This document shows, piece by piece, positions 1 to 6,336 of a DNA stretch of 21,624 nucleotides. Made by a program: the position numbers and the translations under genes. A model generated the notes under the pieces. It ran no database searches. It was given only the letters and a program-made list of their open reading frames with translations, and was not told where the DNA came from. The stretch is from Ruminococcus flavefaciens (GTDB taxonomy: Bacteria > Bacillota > Clostridia > Oscillospirales > Ruminococcaceae). Every line of letters starts with the position of its first letter. Position 1 is the stretch's first letter. The stretch is taken from contig DBXO01000029.1 in assembly GCA_002309635.1 (NCBI GenBank), forward strand, positions 1 to 21,624, read 5' to 3'.

Positions 1-38
1 GCCAATTTTTTTATCGGTGAGCTTTCGCTCGTCGGTTT

Positions 39-128
39 GCGGATTTACCCAAGTGGTGAAGGGGCTCCCCTGCTAAGGGAGTAGGTCGGGAAACCGGCGC
101 GAGAGTTCAAATCTCTCAATCCGCGCCA
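39..128 (+). tRNA. tRNA-Ser (anticodon GCU)
   Basis: The sequence folds as a class II tRNA. The acceptor stem is GCGGATT (39-45) with AATCCGC (118-124), followed by discriminator G125 and an encoded CCA (126-128). The D-arm stem is CCC/GGG. The anticodon stem is CTCCC/GGGAG with loop CTGCTAA, placing anticodon GCT at 72-74. There is a long variable arm (GTCGG, GAAA, CCGGC) and the T stem is GAGAG/CTCTC around TTCAAAT. The long variable arm and GCU anticodon identify a serine tRNA reading AGC/AGU. The bases gcca at 1-4 could be the 3' end of another tRNA upstream, which would make this the last gene of a tRNA cluster. Confidence 0.96.
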
Positions 129-166
129 ATAAAACCTCATTGCTTTTGCAGTGAGGTTTATTTTAT
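129..166 (+). terminator. Intrinsic terminator after tRNA-Ser
   Basis: A 12-bp stem (AAACCTCATTGC with GCAGTGAGGTTT, one G-U pair) closes a TTTT loop directly after the tRNA CCA and is followed by ATTTT. It should end the tRNA transcript. Confidence 0.85.
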
Positions 167-268
167 TACTGCTTTGTATACTCCCGGCAGAAGCCTGATA
201 ATCTTTTGCTTATATATCATAAATTTGCCATTTTTCACATAATACAAGTATATTTATTACTGTAAGCG

Positions 269-277
269 TGCTATAAT
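269..277 (+). promoter_or_regulatory. Extended -10 promoter of the GH5 gene
   Basis: TGCTATAAT is a perfect -10 hexamer (272-277) with the TGn extension. No good -35 box lies 16-18 bp upstream, as is common for extended -10 promoters. Transcription would start near 284, giving a 5' leader of only about 17 nt that begins at the ribosome site AGGAGG (285-290). Confidence 0.6.
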
Positions 278-300
278 CTATCACAGGAGGCGATTAAACA

Positions 301-1254
301 ATGAGAAAGATAAACGGATTCAACAAGGGCGTAAATTTCGGAGGCTGGCTCTCGCAGTGCAGCTACGAAAAGCTTCACCTTGACACCTTCATTACAGAGA
401 ATGATTTCAGGATCGCAGCTTCATGGGGCGTTGACCATGTCCGTGTTCCATTTGACTATAATATTATCGAAAACAACGACGGCACTTTCATCGATGACGG
501 CTTCATATACCTTGATATGGCTATAGAGGCCGCAAAACGCAACGGGCTGAATATAATACTGGATCTTCATAAGACCGCGGGTTTCTCCTTCGACTATTAT
601 GGTGAGAACGAGAGCGGTTTCTTCGACAGCGCCGAGTATCAGGAACGCTTCTACCGTCTCTGGGAAGAAATAGCAAGACACTATGGTTCAATGACTCCAA
701 ATGTTGCCTTTGAACTCCTGAATGAGGTCACAGACGCTGAGTTCATCGACGCCTGGAACAGAATAGCCAGGGAATGTATCAGCAGGATAAGAAAGATTGC
801 TCCCGAGATACTTATTCTTGTCGGAAGCTACCACAACAACAGCGCTGATACCGTTCAGTTCCTTGACGCTCCTTTTGATAAAAATGTTATTTACAATATG
901 CACTGCTATGAGCCTCTTAAGTTCACACATCAGGGCGCTTACTGGACTACGGCTATAATTCCCGATGAACGTATACCCTTTGAAGAAAGCGTTACTTCAG
1001 CGGAATACTTTGAAAAGCTTTTCTCCACAGCTATCGCTAAGGCCGAGGAATTCGGCAGCAGCCTCTACTGCGGCGAATACGGCTGTATCGACGTTGTAAC
1101 TCCAATGGATACCATAAAATGGTACAGAACCATCAACTCTGTCTTTGAAAAGCACGGTATCGGCAGGGCTGCATGGAACTACAAGGCTATGGATTTCGGT
1201 CTGTCGGATTCAAGACTGGATACTGTACGTCCGGAGCTTATAAAGCTTCTGTAA
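301..1254 (+). CDS. Glycoside hydrolase family 5 protein, apparently cytosolic
   Basis: This 317-residue (beta/alpha)8 retaining glycosidase fits family GH5 (cellulase superfamily). Visible motifs are VNFGGWLS near residue 11, HVRVP with the conserved Arg48, LDLH (His90), the acid/base Glu142 in ELLNEV, HCYEP (His201, Tyr203), the nucleophile Glu259 in CGEYG, and Trp292 in AAWNYK. The catalytic domain fills the protein. There is no signal peptide, carbohydrate-binding module or dockerin, so the enzyme should act inside the cell, probably on imported beta-glucan or mannan oligosaccharides. Start: ATG at 301 follows AGGAGG at 285-290 by 10 nt. The gene stands alone between two terminators. The substrate and GH5 subfamily cannot be told from the sequence by eye. 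Confidence 0.9.
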   Translation: MRKINGFNKGVNFGGWLSQCSYEKLHLDTFITENDFRIAASWGVDHVRVPFDYNIIENNDGTFIDDGFIYLDMAIEAAKRNGLNIILDLHKTAGFSFDYYGENESGFFDSAEYQERFYRLWEEIARHYGSMTPNVAFELLNEVTDAEFIDAWNRIARECISRIRKIAPEILILVGSYHNNSADTVQFLDAPFDKNVIYNMHCYEPLKFTHQGAYWTTAIIPDERIPFEESVTSAEYFEKLFSTAIAKAEEFGSSLYCGEYGCIDVVTPMDTIKWYRTINSVFEKHGIGRAAWNYKAMDFGLSDSRLDTVRPELIKLL

Positions 1255-1257
1255 ATG

Positions 1258-1290
1258 CAATCCCCTTTGCTCATGCAAAGGGGATTGTTT
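1258..1290 (+). terminator. Intrinsic terminator after the GH5 gene
   Basis: A perfect 13-bp stem (CAATCCCCTTTGC with GCAAAGGGGATTG) around a TCAT loop starts four bases after the stop codon and is followed by TTTCTT. Confidence 0.92.
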
Positions 1291-1352
1291 CTTATAAATC
1301 ATCTATATGTGAGACTAAATTCTTTGGTATAACAAAAAATTTCAGCAGGGTC

Positions 1353-1381
1353 TTTACTTTTTCGCGTAAATATGATATTAT
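1353..1381 (+). promoter_or_regulatory. Probable promoter of plsY
   Basis: TTTACT (1353-1358), a 17-bp spacer, then TATTAT (1376-1381). Each box matches the sigma-A consensus moderately (4/6 and 5/6). The predicted start near 1388 leaves a leader of about 65 nt to the plsY ATG. Confidence 0.5.
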
Positions 1382-1451
1382 AAATAGTGCTAAAAACGCA
1401 TCGTCATTTTATTGGCAGCTTTGCTGCTATTGTATTGGGGGGATCATTTTT

Positions 1452-2087
1452 ATGCAGATATTACTTTGTGCTCTGCTGGGTTACTTCTTCGGGAATATCA
1501 ATCCTGCTTTTATTATGGCTAAGTTCAAGGGCTTTGACATACGCGAAAGAGGCTCGGGAAATGCAGGCGCTTCAAATACTGTTATTACTATCGGAAAAAA
1601 AGCGGGACTGCTTGTGGCTGTCTTCGACATACTTAAGGCTGTGGCCGCTTCTCTTATAGCGGTTTACCTTTTCCCCGAGATAAAATTCGCAAAGATACTT
1701 TCGGGTTCCTGTTGCATACTCGGTCATATTTTCCCAGTGCTGATGAGATTCCACGGCGGAAAGGGGCTGGCTTCCCTCGGCGGTACCATACTTGCCTTTA
1801 ATCCATGGATATTCTTACTTCTCCTGTTGTTCGAGATAGTGCTTGGTTTTTCTCTGGATTACGTCTGCGTTGTACCTGTTACAGGCTCGGTAATCTTCAC
1901 CCTTATATACGCCCTGCTTACAGGTGACCCTTGGGGTACCCTGATCCTTTCGTGCGTTTCGGTCATAATACTTTTCAAACATATTCAAAACTTTAAACGG
2001 ATACAAAACGGCACAGAAGCTCATATCAGTTTCCTGTGGAAAAAAGAACAGGAGATCGCTCGCATCAAGAAAAACACCAACGATTGA
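1452..2087 (+). CDS. plsY: Glycerol-3-phosphate acyltransferase PlsY
   Basis: This membrane enzyme transfers the acyl group from acyl-phosphate to glycerol-3-phosphate, the first step of phosphatidic acid synthesis in bacteria using the PlsX/PlsY route. The protein is 211 residues, usual for the family, with about five hydrophobic segments. All three PlsY signatures are present: GSGNAGASN at 34-42, GHIFP plus HGGKGLA at 91-107, and H-IQNFKRI-QNGTE at 177-189. The open frame extends upstream to 1173, into the end of the GH5 gene. ATG 1452 is the better start because a G-rich ribosome site (GGGGGGA, about 1437-1443) lies 8 nt before it and the protein then begins with PlsY's first membrane segment. 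It is followed by its own terminator. Confidence 0.95.
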   Translation: MQILLCALLGYFFGNINPAFIMAKFKGFDIRERGSGNAGASNTVITIGKKAGLLVAVFDILKAVAASLIAVYLFPEIKFAKILSGSCCILGHIFPVLMRFHGGKGLASLGGTILAFNPWIFLLLLLFEIVLGFSLDYVCVVPVTGSVIFTLIYALLTGDPWGTLILSCVSVIILFKHIQNFKRIQNGTEAHISFLWKKEQEIARIKKNTND

Positions 2088-2112
2088 AAAAAGTCCCTTC
2101 GGGGGCTTTTTT
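2088..2112 (+). terminator. Intrinsic terminator after plsY
   Basis: A stem of about 10 bp (AAAAAGTCCC with GGGGCTTTTT) with a TTCG tetraloop begins right after the plsY stop and runs into TTTTTT. No separate promoter for the next gene is clear, so some read-through into the MATE gene is possible. Confidence 0.85.
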
Positions 2113-2167
2113 ATGCCATTGTGCGCACGCCGCAGCGCTCCATTCAGCGGCAGTTAGGAGTAATTTT

Positions 2168-3535
2168 ATGCAAAGCAAATCACCGGATATGTGTGAAGGA
2201 CCTCTTGTCGGCAAGATCATCCTATATACCATACCCATTATCCTCACAGGCATTCTTCAGCTTCTGTTCAATGCAGCCGACCTTGTCGTTGTGGGCCGGT
2301 GCTGCGGAGATATCTCAGTTGCCGCCGTTGGAGCTACCGGAGCACTCATAAACCTGATCGTAAACCTGTTCATAGGTCTTTCAGTTGGGGCAGGCGTTAC
2401 CGTCGCCCATAGCATAGGCGCAGGAAGGACTGAGGACGTAAAAAGAACTGTCCATACAGCTATACCTGCCGCACTTATCAGCGGAGCCTTTCTGACAGTT
2501 ATCGGCGTTTTTTTCTCGGGCAGTTTTCTTGAAATGATGGATACTCCATCAAACGTTCTTCCACTTGCTTCTTCATATATGAAAATATACTTCTGCGGTA
2601 CCATACCCAGTATGCTGTACAACTTCGGCTCGGCTATTCTCCGTGCCGCCGGCGATACCAAAAGTCCACTGTATTTCCTTACGGCAGCGGGTATACTCAA
2701 CGTTATACTCAATCTGTTCTTTGTTGTTGTACTGAAAATGGACGTTGCAGGAGTTGCTCTTGCTACTTCTCTTTCCCAAACGCTGTCAGGACTTCTGATA
2801 GTCCGCGAGCTAATGCGCCGCAATGACGCGTGCAGGCTTGAGCTAAAAAAAATGAAGATCTACGGCAGACAGCTCAGACGTATCATTCAGATAGGCTTCC
2901 CTGCCGGACTTCAGTCTTCTATCTTCGCTATATCAAATGTTATCATACAGTCGTCCATAAACGAATTCGGAAACATCCTGGGTCACGAGGTGCTTTCAGG
3001 CAATTCGGCAGCTCAGAATATCGAGGGCTTCGTCTATACCTCCATGAATTCCTACAGTCAGACCTCTCTTAACTTCACAAGTCAGAACTATGGTGCAAGA
3101 AAGTTCGACCGTATCCGCAGGATAATGTGGATATGTCTGATTTCTGTTTTCTGCACGGGAGCACTGCTGGGGCTGACGGCACTGTTCTTCGGCAAACCTC
3201 TTCTGTCCATCTACCTCCATAACTCAGAAGAAAGCATAAAGTACGGTTTGATCCGTATGACCTACATAATGCTCCCTTACTTCCTCTGCGGCCTAATGGA
3301 CGTCACAACAGGTCTCATACGCGGTCTCGGAAGGTCAGTACTGCCTATGCTCATAACCGTTATCGGCGTTGTAGGCATAAGACTTGGTTGGATATTCGGC
3401 GTGTTCAGGATAGAGAAATACCATACACTGCAAAGCCTGTACTTTTCATACACTATCTCATGGATAGCCACCTTCGTTGTTGAGCTGGCAGTGTTCCTTT
3501 TCATCTTGCGAAAGCTGCAAAAAAATAAGACATAA
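2168..3535 (+). CDS. MATE family multidrug/metabolite exporter
   Basis: This 455-residue polytopic membrane protein has about twelve hydrophobic helices in two homologous halves. The MATE hallmark is the N-terminal segment LLFNAADLVVVGR (residues 32-44) followed by a glycine-rich helix 2 (AAVGATGALINL). A second-half counterpart begins near GFPAGLQSSIFAISN, and LRAAGDTKSP is also typical. Such proteins export cationic drugs or metabolites using a Na+ or H+ gradient; the substrate cannot be predicted. The frame is open from 2036, but ATG 2168 is chosen because TAGGAG (2155-2160) precedes it by 7 nt and the family starts here; the extra upstream residues are low-complexity and overlap plsY and its terminator. 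A GC-rich hairpin (2129-2151) lies just before the ribosome site. Confidence 0.92.
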   Translation: MQSKSPDMCEGPLVGKIILYTIPIILTGILQLLFNAADLVVVGRCCGDISVAAVGATGALINLIVNLFIGLSVGAGVTVAHSIGAGRTEDVKRTVHTAIPAALISGAFLTVIGVFFSGSFLEMMDTPSNVLPLASSYMKIYFCGTIPSMLYNFGSAILRAAGDTKSPLYFLTAAGILNVILNLFFVVVLKMDVAGVALATSLSQTLSGLLIVRELMRRNDACRLELKKMKIYGRQLRRIIQIGFPAGLQSSIFAISNVIIQSSINEFGNILGHEVLSGNSAAQNIEGFVYTSMNSYSQTSLNFTSQNYGARKFDRIRRIMWICLISVFCTGALLGLTALFFGKPLLSIYLHNSEESIKYGLIRMTYIMLPYFLCGLMDVTTGLIRGLGRSVLPMLITVIGVVGIRLGWIFGVFRIEKYHTLQSLYFSYTISWIATFVVELAVFLFILRKLQKNKT

Positions 3536-3548
3536 TGTTATATATAAA

Positions 3549-3572
3549 CAGGGCGGCTCAAAGCCGCCCTTG
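3549..3572. terminator. Shared terminator between convergent MATE and rubrerythrin genes
   Basis: A stem of GGGCGGCT with AGCCGCCC and a small loop lies in the 37-bp gap between two converging genes. On the plus strand it is followed by TTGTTATTT, so it works best for the MATE transcript, but the symmetric stem can also serve the minus-strand rubrerythrin. Confidence 0.8.
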
Positions 3573-4190
3573 TTATTTCTGTATGATCTGCGATGAAGTG
3601 AATGCTGCCTCGCACTCACGTATAAAATACCCCTGCGCTGCTCTGCACACAGGACACTCCTGCGGCGGCTCGCTTCCCTTATGGACATGACCGCAGTTAA
3701 GACATATCCATGTCTGCTCGGTATCATCCGATCTGAACAGATTGCCGCTGCGCATAAGATCAGCATAATACCTGAACCTCACATTATGGCTCCGTTCTAT
3801 ATCTGCCACCAAACGGAACTTTGACACAATATCTGTATAGCCCTCATCTGCTGCGATACGTGCAAAGTCGGGATAGACTATACTGTATTCCTTTTCTTCT
3901 TCGCCTGCTGAAGAGTCAAGGAGCTGCTGAATATCATCGGAAACGTCAGCCGGAAAACCTGCTGTGATCTCAATATTACCGCCCGACGGATCATTTAACA
4001 GCTTCCAGAAGACCATAGCATGGCGCTCCTCCTGCTCTGCAGTAAATCGGAACAAACGCTCAATGCCCACAAGCTTCTGCTGCTGTGCTATAAGCGCTGC
4101 CTGATAATAACGCTGCCGCGACTGACACTCGCCTGCAAATGAGCGCATAAGATTGATCCTCGTCTGACTTCTTTCAAAATCTTTCTGCAT
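3573..4190 (-). CDS. Rubrerythrin-like diiron peroxidase
   Basis: This cytosolic non-heme iron protein of 205 residues should reduce hydrogen peroxide in an anaerobe. The N-terminal ferritin-like domain shows the diiron ligand pattern: Glu21 in AGECQSRQRY, EERH at 54-57, Glu116 in ADEGY, and IERSH at 131-135. The C-terminal rubredoxin-like domain has CLNC (163-166) and CPVC (179-182) to bind one iron that passes electrons to the diiron site. Length and order match classical rubrerythrin. The ATG at 4190 is preceded by AGGGAGG. A zinc-ribbon gene lies 46 bp upstream on the same strand, so the two are probably co-transcribed from the promoter at 4495-4523. A Rex or PerR link is possible, but no operator is evident. 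Confidence 0.94.
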   Translation of the reverse strand: MQKDFERSQTRINLMRSFAGECQSRQRYYQAALIAQQQKLVGIERLFRFTAEQEERHAMVFWKLLNDPSGGNIEITAGFPADVSDDIQQLLDSSAGEEEKEYSIVYPDFARIAADEGYTDIVSKFRLVADIERSHNVRFRYYADLMRSGNLFRSDDTEQTWICLNCGHVHKGSEPPQECPVCRAAQGYFIRECEAAFTSSQIIQK

Positions 4191-4236
4191 TGATACTGCC
4201 TCCCTTTCAGAGATAGTATCTGCTCTTACGACTTAA

Positions 4237-4458
4237 TTATTCATCGAGAATAGTATAACGGTACTGCATTATGTTTTCAGGATTTTTTAAACGTATATTC
4301 TGAATATGACCGCACTGCGGGCAGGCATCGCACATTACCGCACTTCTCTTTGGTTTGAGTTTCTTCTCCTCGCCCTCGGGATAGAACTGAACAGAGTAAG
4401 GGGTTATAAGAGTTCCCCTGACAACTTTTGCTGCACAGAATTCACATACATTATCCAT
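4237..4458 (-). CDS. Small zinc-ribbon protein of unknown function
   Basis: This protein of about 73 residues has two cysteine pairs: CEFC near the N-terminus and CDAC-PQCG in the middle, the pattern of a zinc ribbon or rubredoxin-like knuckle. I do not recognise a named family. The first possible ATG (4464) abuts the AGGAGG (4465-4470), too close to be used; the next in-frame ATG at 4458 sits 6 nt away and is chosen. It is the first gene after a strong sigma-A promoter and lies 46 bp before rubrerythrin, which suggests a role in iron or redox handling, or simply shared expression. It could bind iron rather than zinc. Confidence 0.75.
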   Translation of the reverse strand: MDNVCEFCAAKVVRGTLITPYSVQFYPEGEEKKLKPKRSAVMCDACPQCGHIQNIRLKNPENIMQYRYTILDE

Positions 4459-4494
4459 AATCATCCTCCTGATCTCATATCATTCTTTTATATC

Positions 4495-4523
4495 ATTATA
4501 TCACTTTATACATTATATGTCAA
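4495..4523 (-). promoter_or_regulatory. Sigma-A promoter of the zinc-ribbon/rubrerythrin operon
   Basis: On the minus strand: TTGACA (4523-4518), a 17-bp spacer, TATAAT (4500-4495). Both boxes are perfect consensus. The predicted start is near 4488. The -35 box directly abuts the T-tract of the hydA terminator. Confidence 0.88.
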
Positions 4524-4553
4524 CAAAAAAAGAGCGGACTTGATGTCCGCTCT
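4524..4553 (-). terminator. Intrinsic terminator of the hydCBA operon
   Basis: On the minus strand a perfect 9-bp stem (AGAGCGGAC with GTCCGCTCT, 5-nt loop) is followed by a run of seven T (4530-4524). It lies about 20 bp after the hydA stop codon. Confidence 0.93.
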
Positions 4554-4573
4554 TCAATGAATTCAGCTTTTGA

Positions 4574-6322
4574 TTATATTTCGTTAACTTTTCTCTTAAT
4601 ATAAGAAGTGTGGAGAACCTCATGTGCCTTATGGCTGCCGGGCTTCTCGAAGAATTCCTCGTAAACCTTCTTGATAGCAGGATTCTCATGTGACTGTCTG
4701 AGAGGCATTGACTTGTCGAGGTTATAAAGTACCTTAGCTCTCTCTTCTCTGATGTCAACAAAGTTTCTTACGCCCATAGGAACCTGAGGCTGACCGCCGC
4801 CGTTTACACAACCGCCGGGACAAGCCATGACTTCGATGAACTGTGCCTTGCAGCTGCCGTCTCTGATGCTGTCAAGTACCTTTCTTGCGTTAGCAAGACC
4901 GCTTGTAACGATAACGTTAACCTCATTGCCTGCAACGTTGTATGTTGCTTCCTTGATATCCTTTGTACCACGTACCTCGGGAAGATCTGTTACGTTCTCG
5001 CCTGTGAGTGTGTATACAGCTGTTCTGAGAGCAGCCTCCATAACACCGCCTGTAGCACCGAAGATAACACCGGCACCTGTTGAGATTCCCAGCGGATCGT
5101 CAAACTTCTCCTCGGGAAGTGAGTTGAAGAGTATACCTGCACGCTCTATCATTCTGCCGAGCTCGCGTGTTGTGAGAGCATAGTCAACATCAGGTACGCC
5201 TGCAGCGCTCTGATCAGGTCTGCCGATCTCGAACTTCTTAGCTGTACAAGGCATGATTGATACCATAACGATGTTCTTGGGATCAATGCCCATCTTCTGA
5301 GCCCAGTATGTCTTGGCAGTTGCACCGAACATCTGCTGAGGCGACTTACATGTTGAAAGATGATCAAGAAGATCAGGGTAGTAGTGCTCGCAGAACTTGA
5401 CCCATCCGGGTGAACATGATGTGATAAGAGGAAGTGTTCCGCCGTTTGTGAAACGATCGAGGAACTCGTTAGCCTCTTCCATGATCGTAAGGTCAGCAGC
5501 AAAGTCTGTATCGAATACCTTGTCGAAGCCAAGTCTTCTGAGAGCTGCTGCCATTTTACCCTCTGCATTTGTGCCGATAGGATTGCCAAAGCACTCGCCG
5601 AGACCTGCACGAACAGCAGGAGCTGTCTGAACGAGAACTGTCTTCTCAGGATCAGCGATAGCTGCAAGAACTTCCTTAGTGTAGTCCTTCTCAGAGAGAG
5701 CACCAACAGGACATACTGCAATACACTGACCGCAGGATACACAGCTTGTTTCGCCGAGGCCCATATCGAATGCAGAGCCGATATATGTCTTGAATCCACG
5801 CTCGTTTGCGCCGATAACACCGATTCCCTGTGTCTTTGCACATACTGCTACGCAGCGACGGCAAAGGATACACTTGTTATTGTCACGGTACATATGAGGA
5901 GCGGAATTGTCTACCTCATACTCGTTCTTTACGCCGTCATAAACTGTTGCGTCTTCAACGCCGTAATCCTTAGCGAGCTTCTGGAGCTCACAGTTGCCGC
6001 TTCTTACGCAGGAGAGGCACTTTCTGTCATGAGTTGAAAGAATGAGCTCGAGAGTTCTCTTTCTTGACTCGATTACCTTGGGTGAGCTTGTGAGGATCTC
6101 CATATTATTGGAACAGGGATATACGCAGCCTGCTACCAGACGGAAGCCTCTGCCCTCGTTTACCTCTGTAACGCAGATACGGCAGGCACCGATCTCGTTA
6201 ATCTCTTTCATATAGCAAAGTGTAGGAATTTCAAAGCCTGCCATGTGAGCAGCCTCAAGAACAGTGGTGCCCTTGGGAACTTCTAATTCAACACCGTTGA
6301 TTTTAACTGTAATATTTTCCAT
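4574..6322 (-). CDS. hydA: [FeFe] hydrogenase catalytic subunit HydA (bifurcating type)
   Basis: This cytosolic subunit makes or consumes H2 at the H-cluster and, with HydB and HydC, couples H2 to both ferredoxin and NADH. In the 582-residue protein, residues 1-75 form a [2Fe-2S] ferredoxin domain (Cys36, 47, 50, 66). H98-x3-C102-x2-C105-x5-C111 is the His/Cys3 [4Fe-4S] site. Two ferredoxin clusters follow (Cys151/154/157/161 and 194/197/200/204). The H-cluster domain has L1 TSCSPGW (301-307), L2 MPCTAKKFE (357-365) and L3 MACPGGCVNGGGQP (499-512). L1 reads TSCSP instead of the usual TSCCP. GTG at 6325 and ATG at 6322 are adjacent; ATG is preferred because GGAGG lies 7 nt before it. HydB ends 14 bp upstream. 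Confidence 0.95.
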   Translation of the reverse strand: MENITVKINGVELEVPKGTTVLEAAHMAGFEIPTLCYMKEINEIGACRICVTEVNEGRGFRLVAGCVYPCSNNMEILTSSPKVIESRKRTLELILSTHDRKCLSCVRSGNCELQKLAKDYGVEDATVYDGVKNEYEVDNSAPHMYRDNNKCILCRRCVAVCAKTQGIGVIGANERGFKTYIGSAFDMGLGETSCVSCGQCIAVCPVGALSEKDYTKEVLAAIADPEKTVLVQTAPAVRAGLGECFGNPIGTNAEGKMAAALRRLGFDKVFDTDFAADLTIMEEANEFLDRFTNGGTLPLITSCSPGWVKFCEHYYPDLLDHLSTCKSPQQMFGATAKTYWAQKMGIDPKNIVMVSIMPCTAKKFEIGRPDQSAAGVPDVDYALTTRELGRMIERAGILFNSLPEEKFDDPLGISTGAGVIFGATGGVMEAALRTAVYTLTGENVTDLPEVRGTKDIKEATYNVAGNEVNVIVTSGLANARKVLDSIRDGSCKAQFIEVMACPGGCVNGGGQPQVPMGVRNFVDIREERAKVLYNLDKSMPLRQSHENPAIKKVYEEFFEKPGSHKAHEVLHTSYIKRKVNEI

Positions 6323-6336
6323 CACTATTCCTCCGC

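Noticed and set aside
1..4. Possible 3' CCA end of an upstream tRNA
   Set aside because: Four bases are too few to call a gene, though the sequence gcca before a tRNA is suggestive.
1173..1451. N-terminal extension of plsY in the same open frame
   Set aside because: It overlaps the end of the GH5 gene and its terminator, and would put about 93 non-family residues before the PlsY fold. ATG 1452 has a good ribosome site.
2129..2151. GC-rich hairpin just before the MATE ribosome site
   Set aside because: A 5-bp stem with a 13-nt loop is too weak to call a regulatory element, and no known leader family matches.
2036..2167. N-terminal extension of the MATE protein
   Set aside because: It overlaps plsY and a terminator, and has no ribosome site; ATG 2168 is preceded by TAGGAG.
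2257..2823. 188-residue open frame antisense to the MATE gene
   Set aside because: It lies opposite a well-supported MATE gene, with no ribosome site and no recognisable family.
5149..5841. 230-residue minus-strand frame inside hydA
   Set aside because: It is an alternative frame of a fully conserved HydA; composition is Ser/Leu/Arg-rich as expected for shadow frames.
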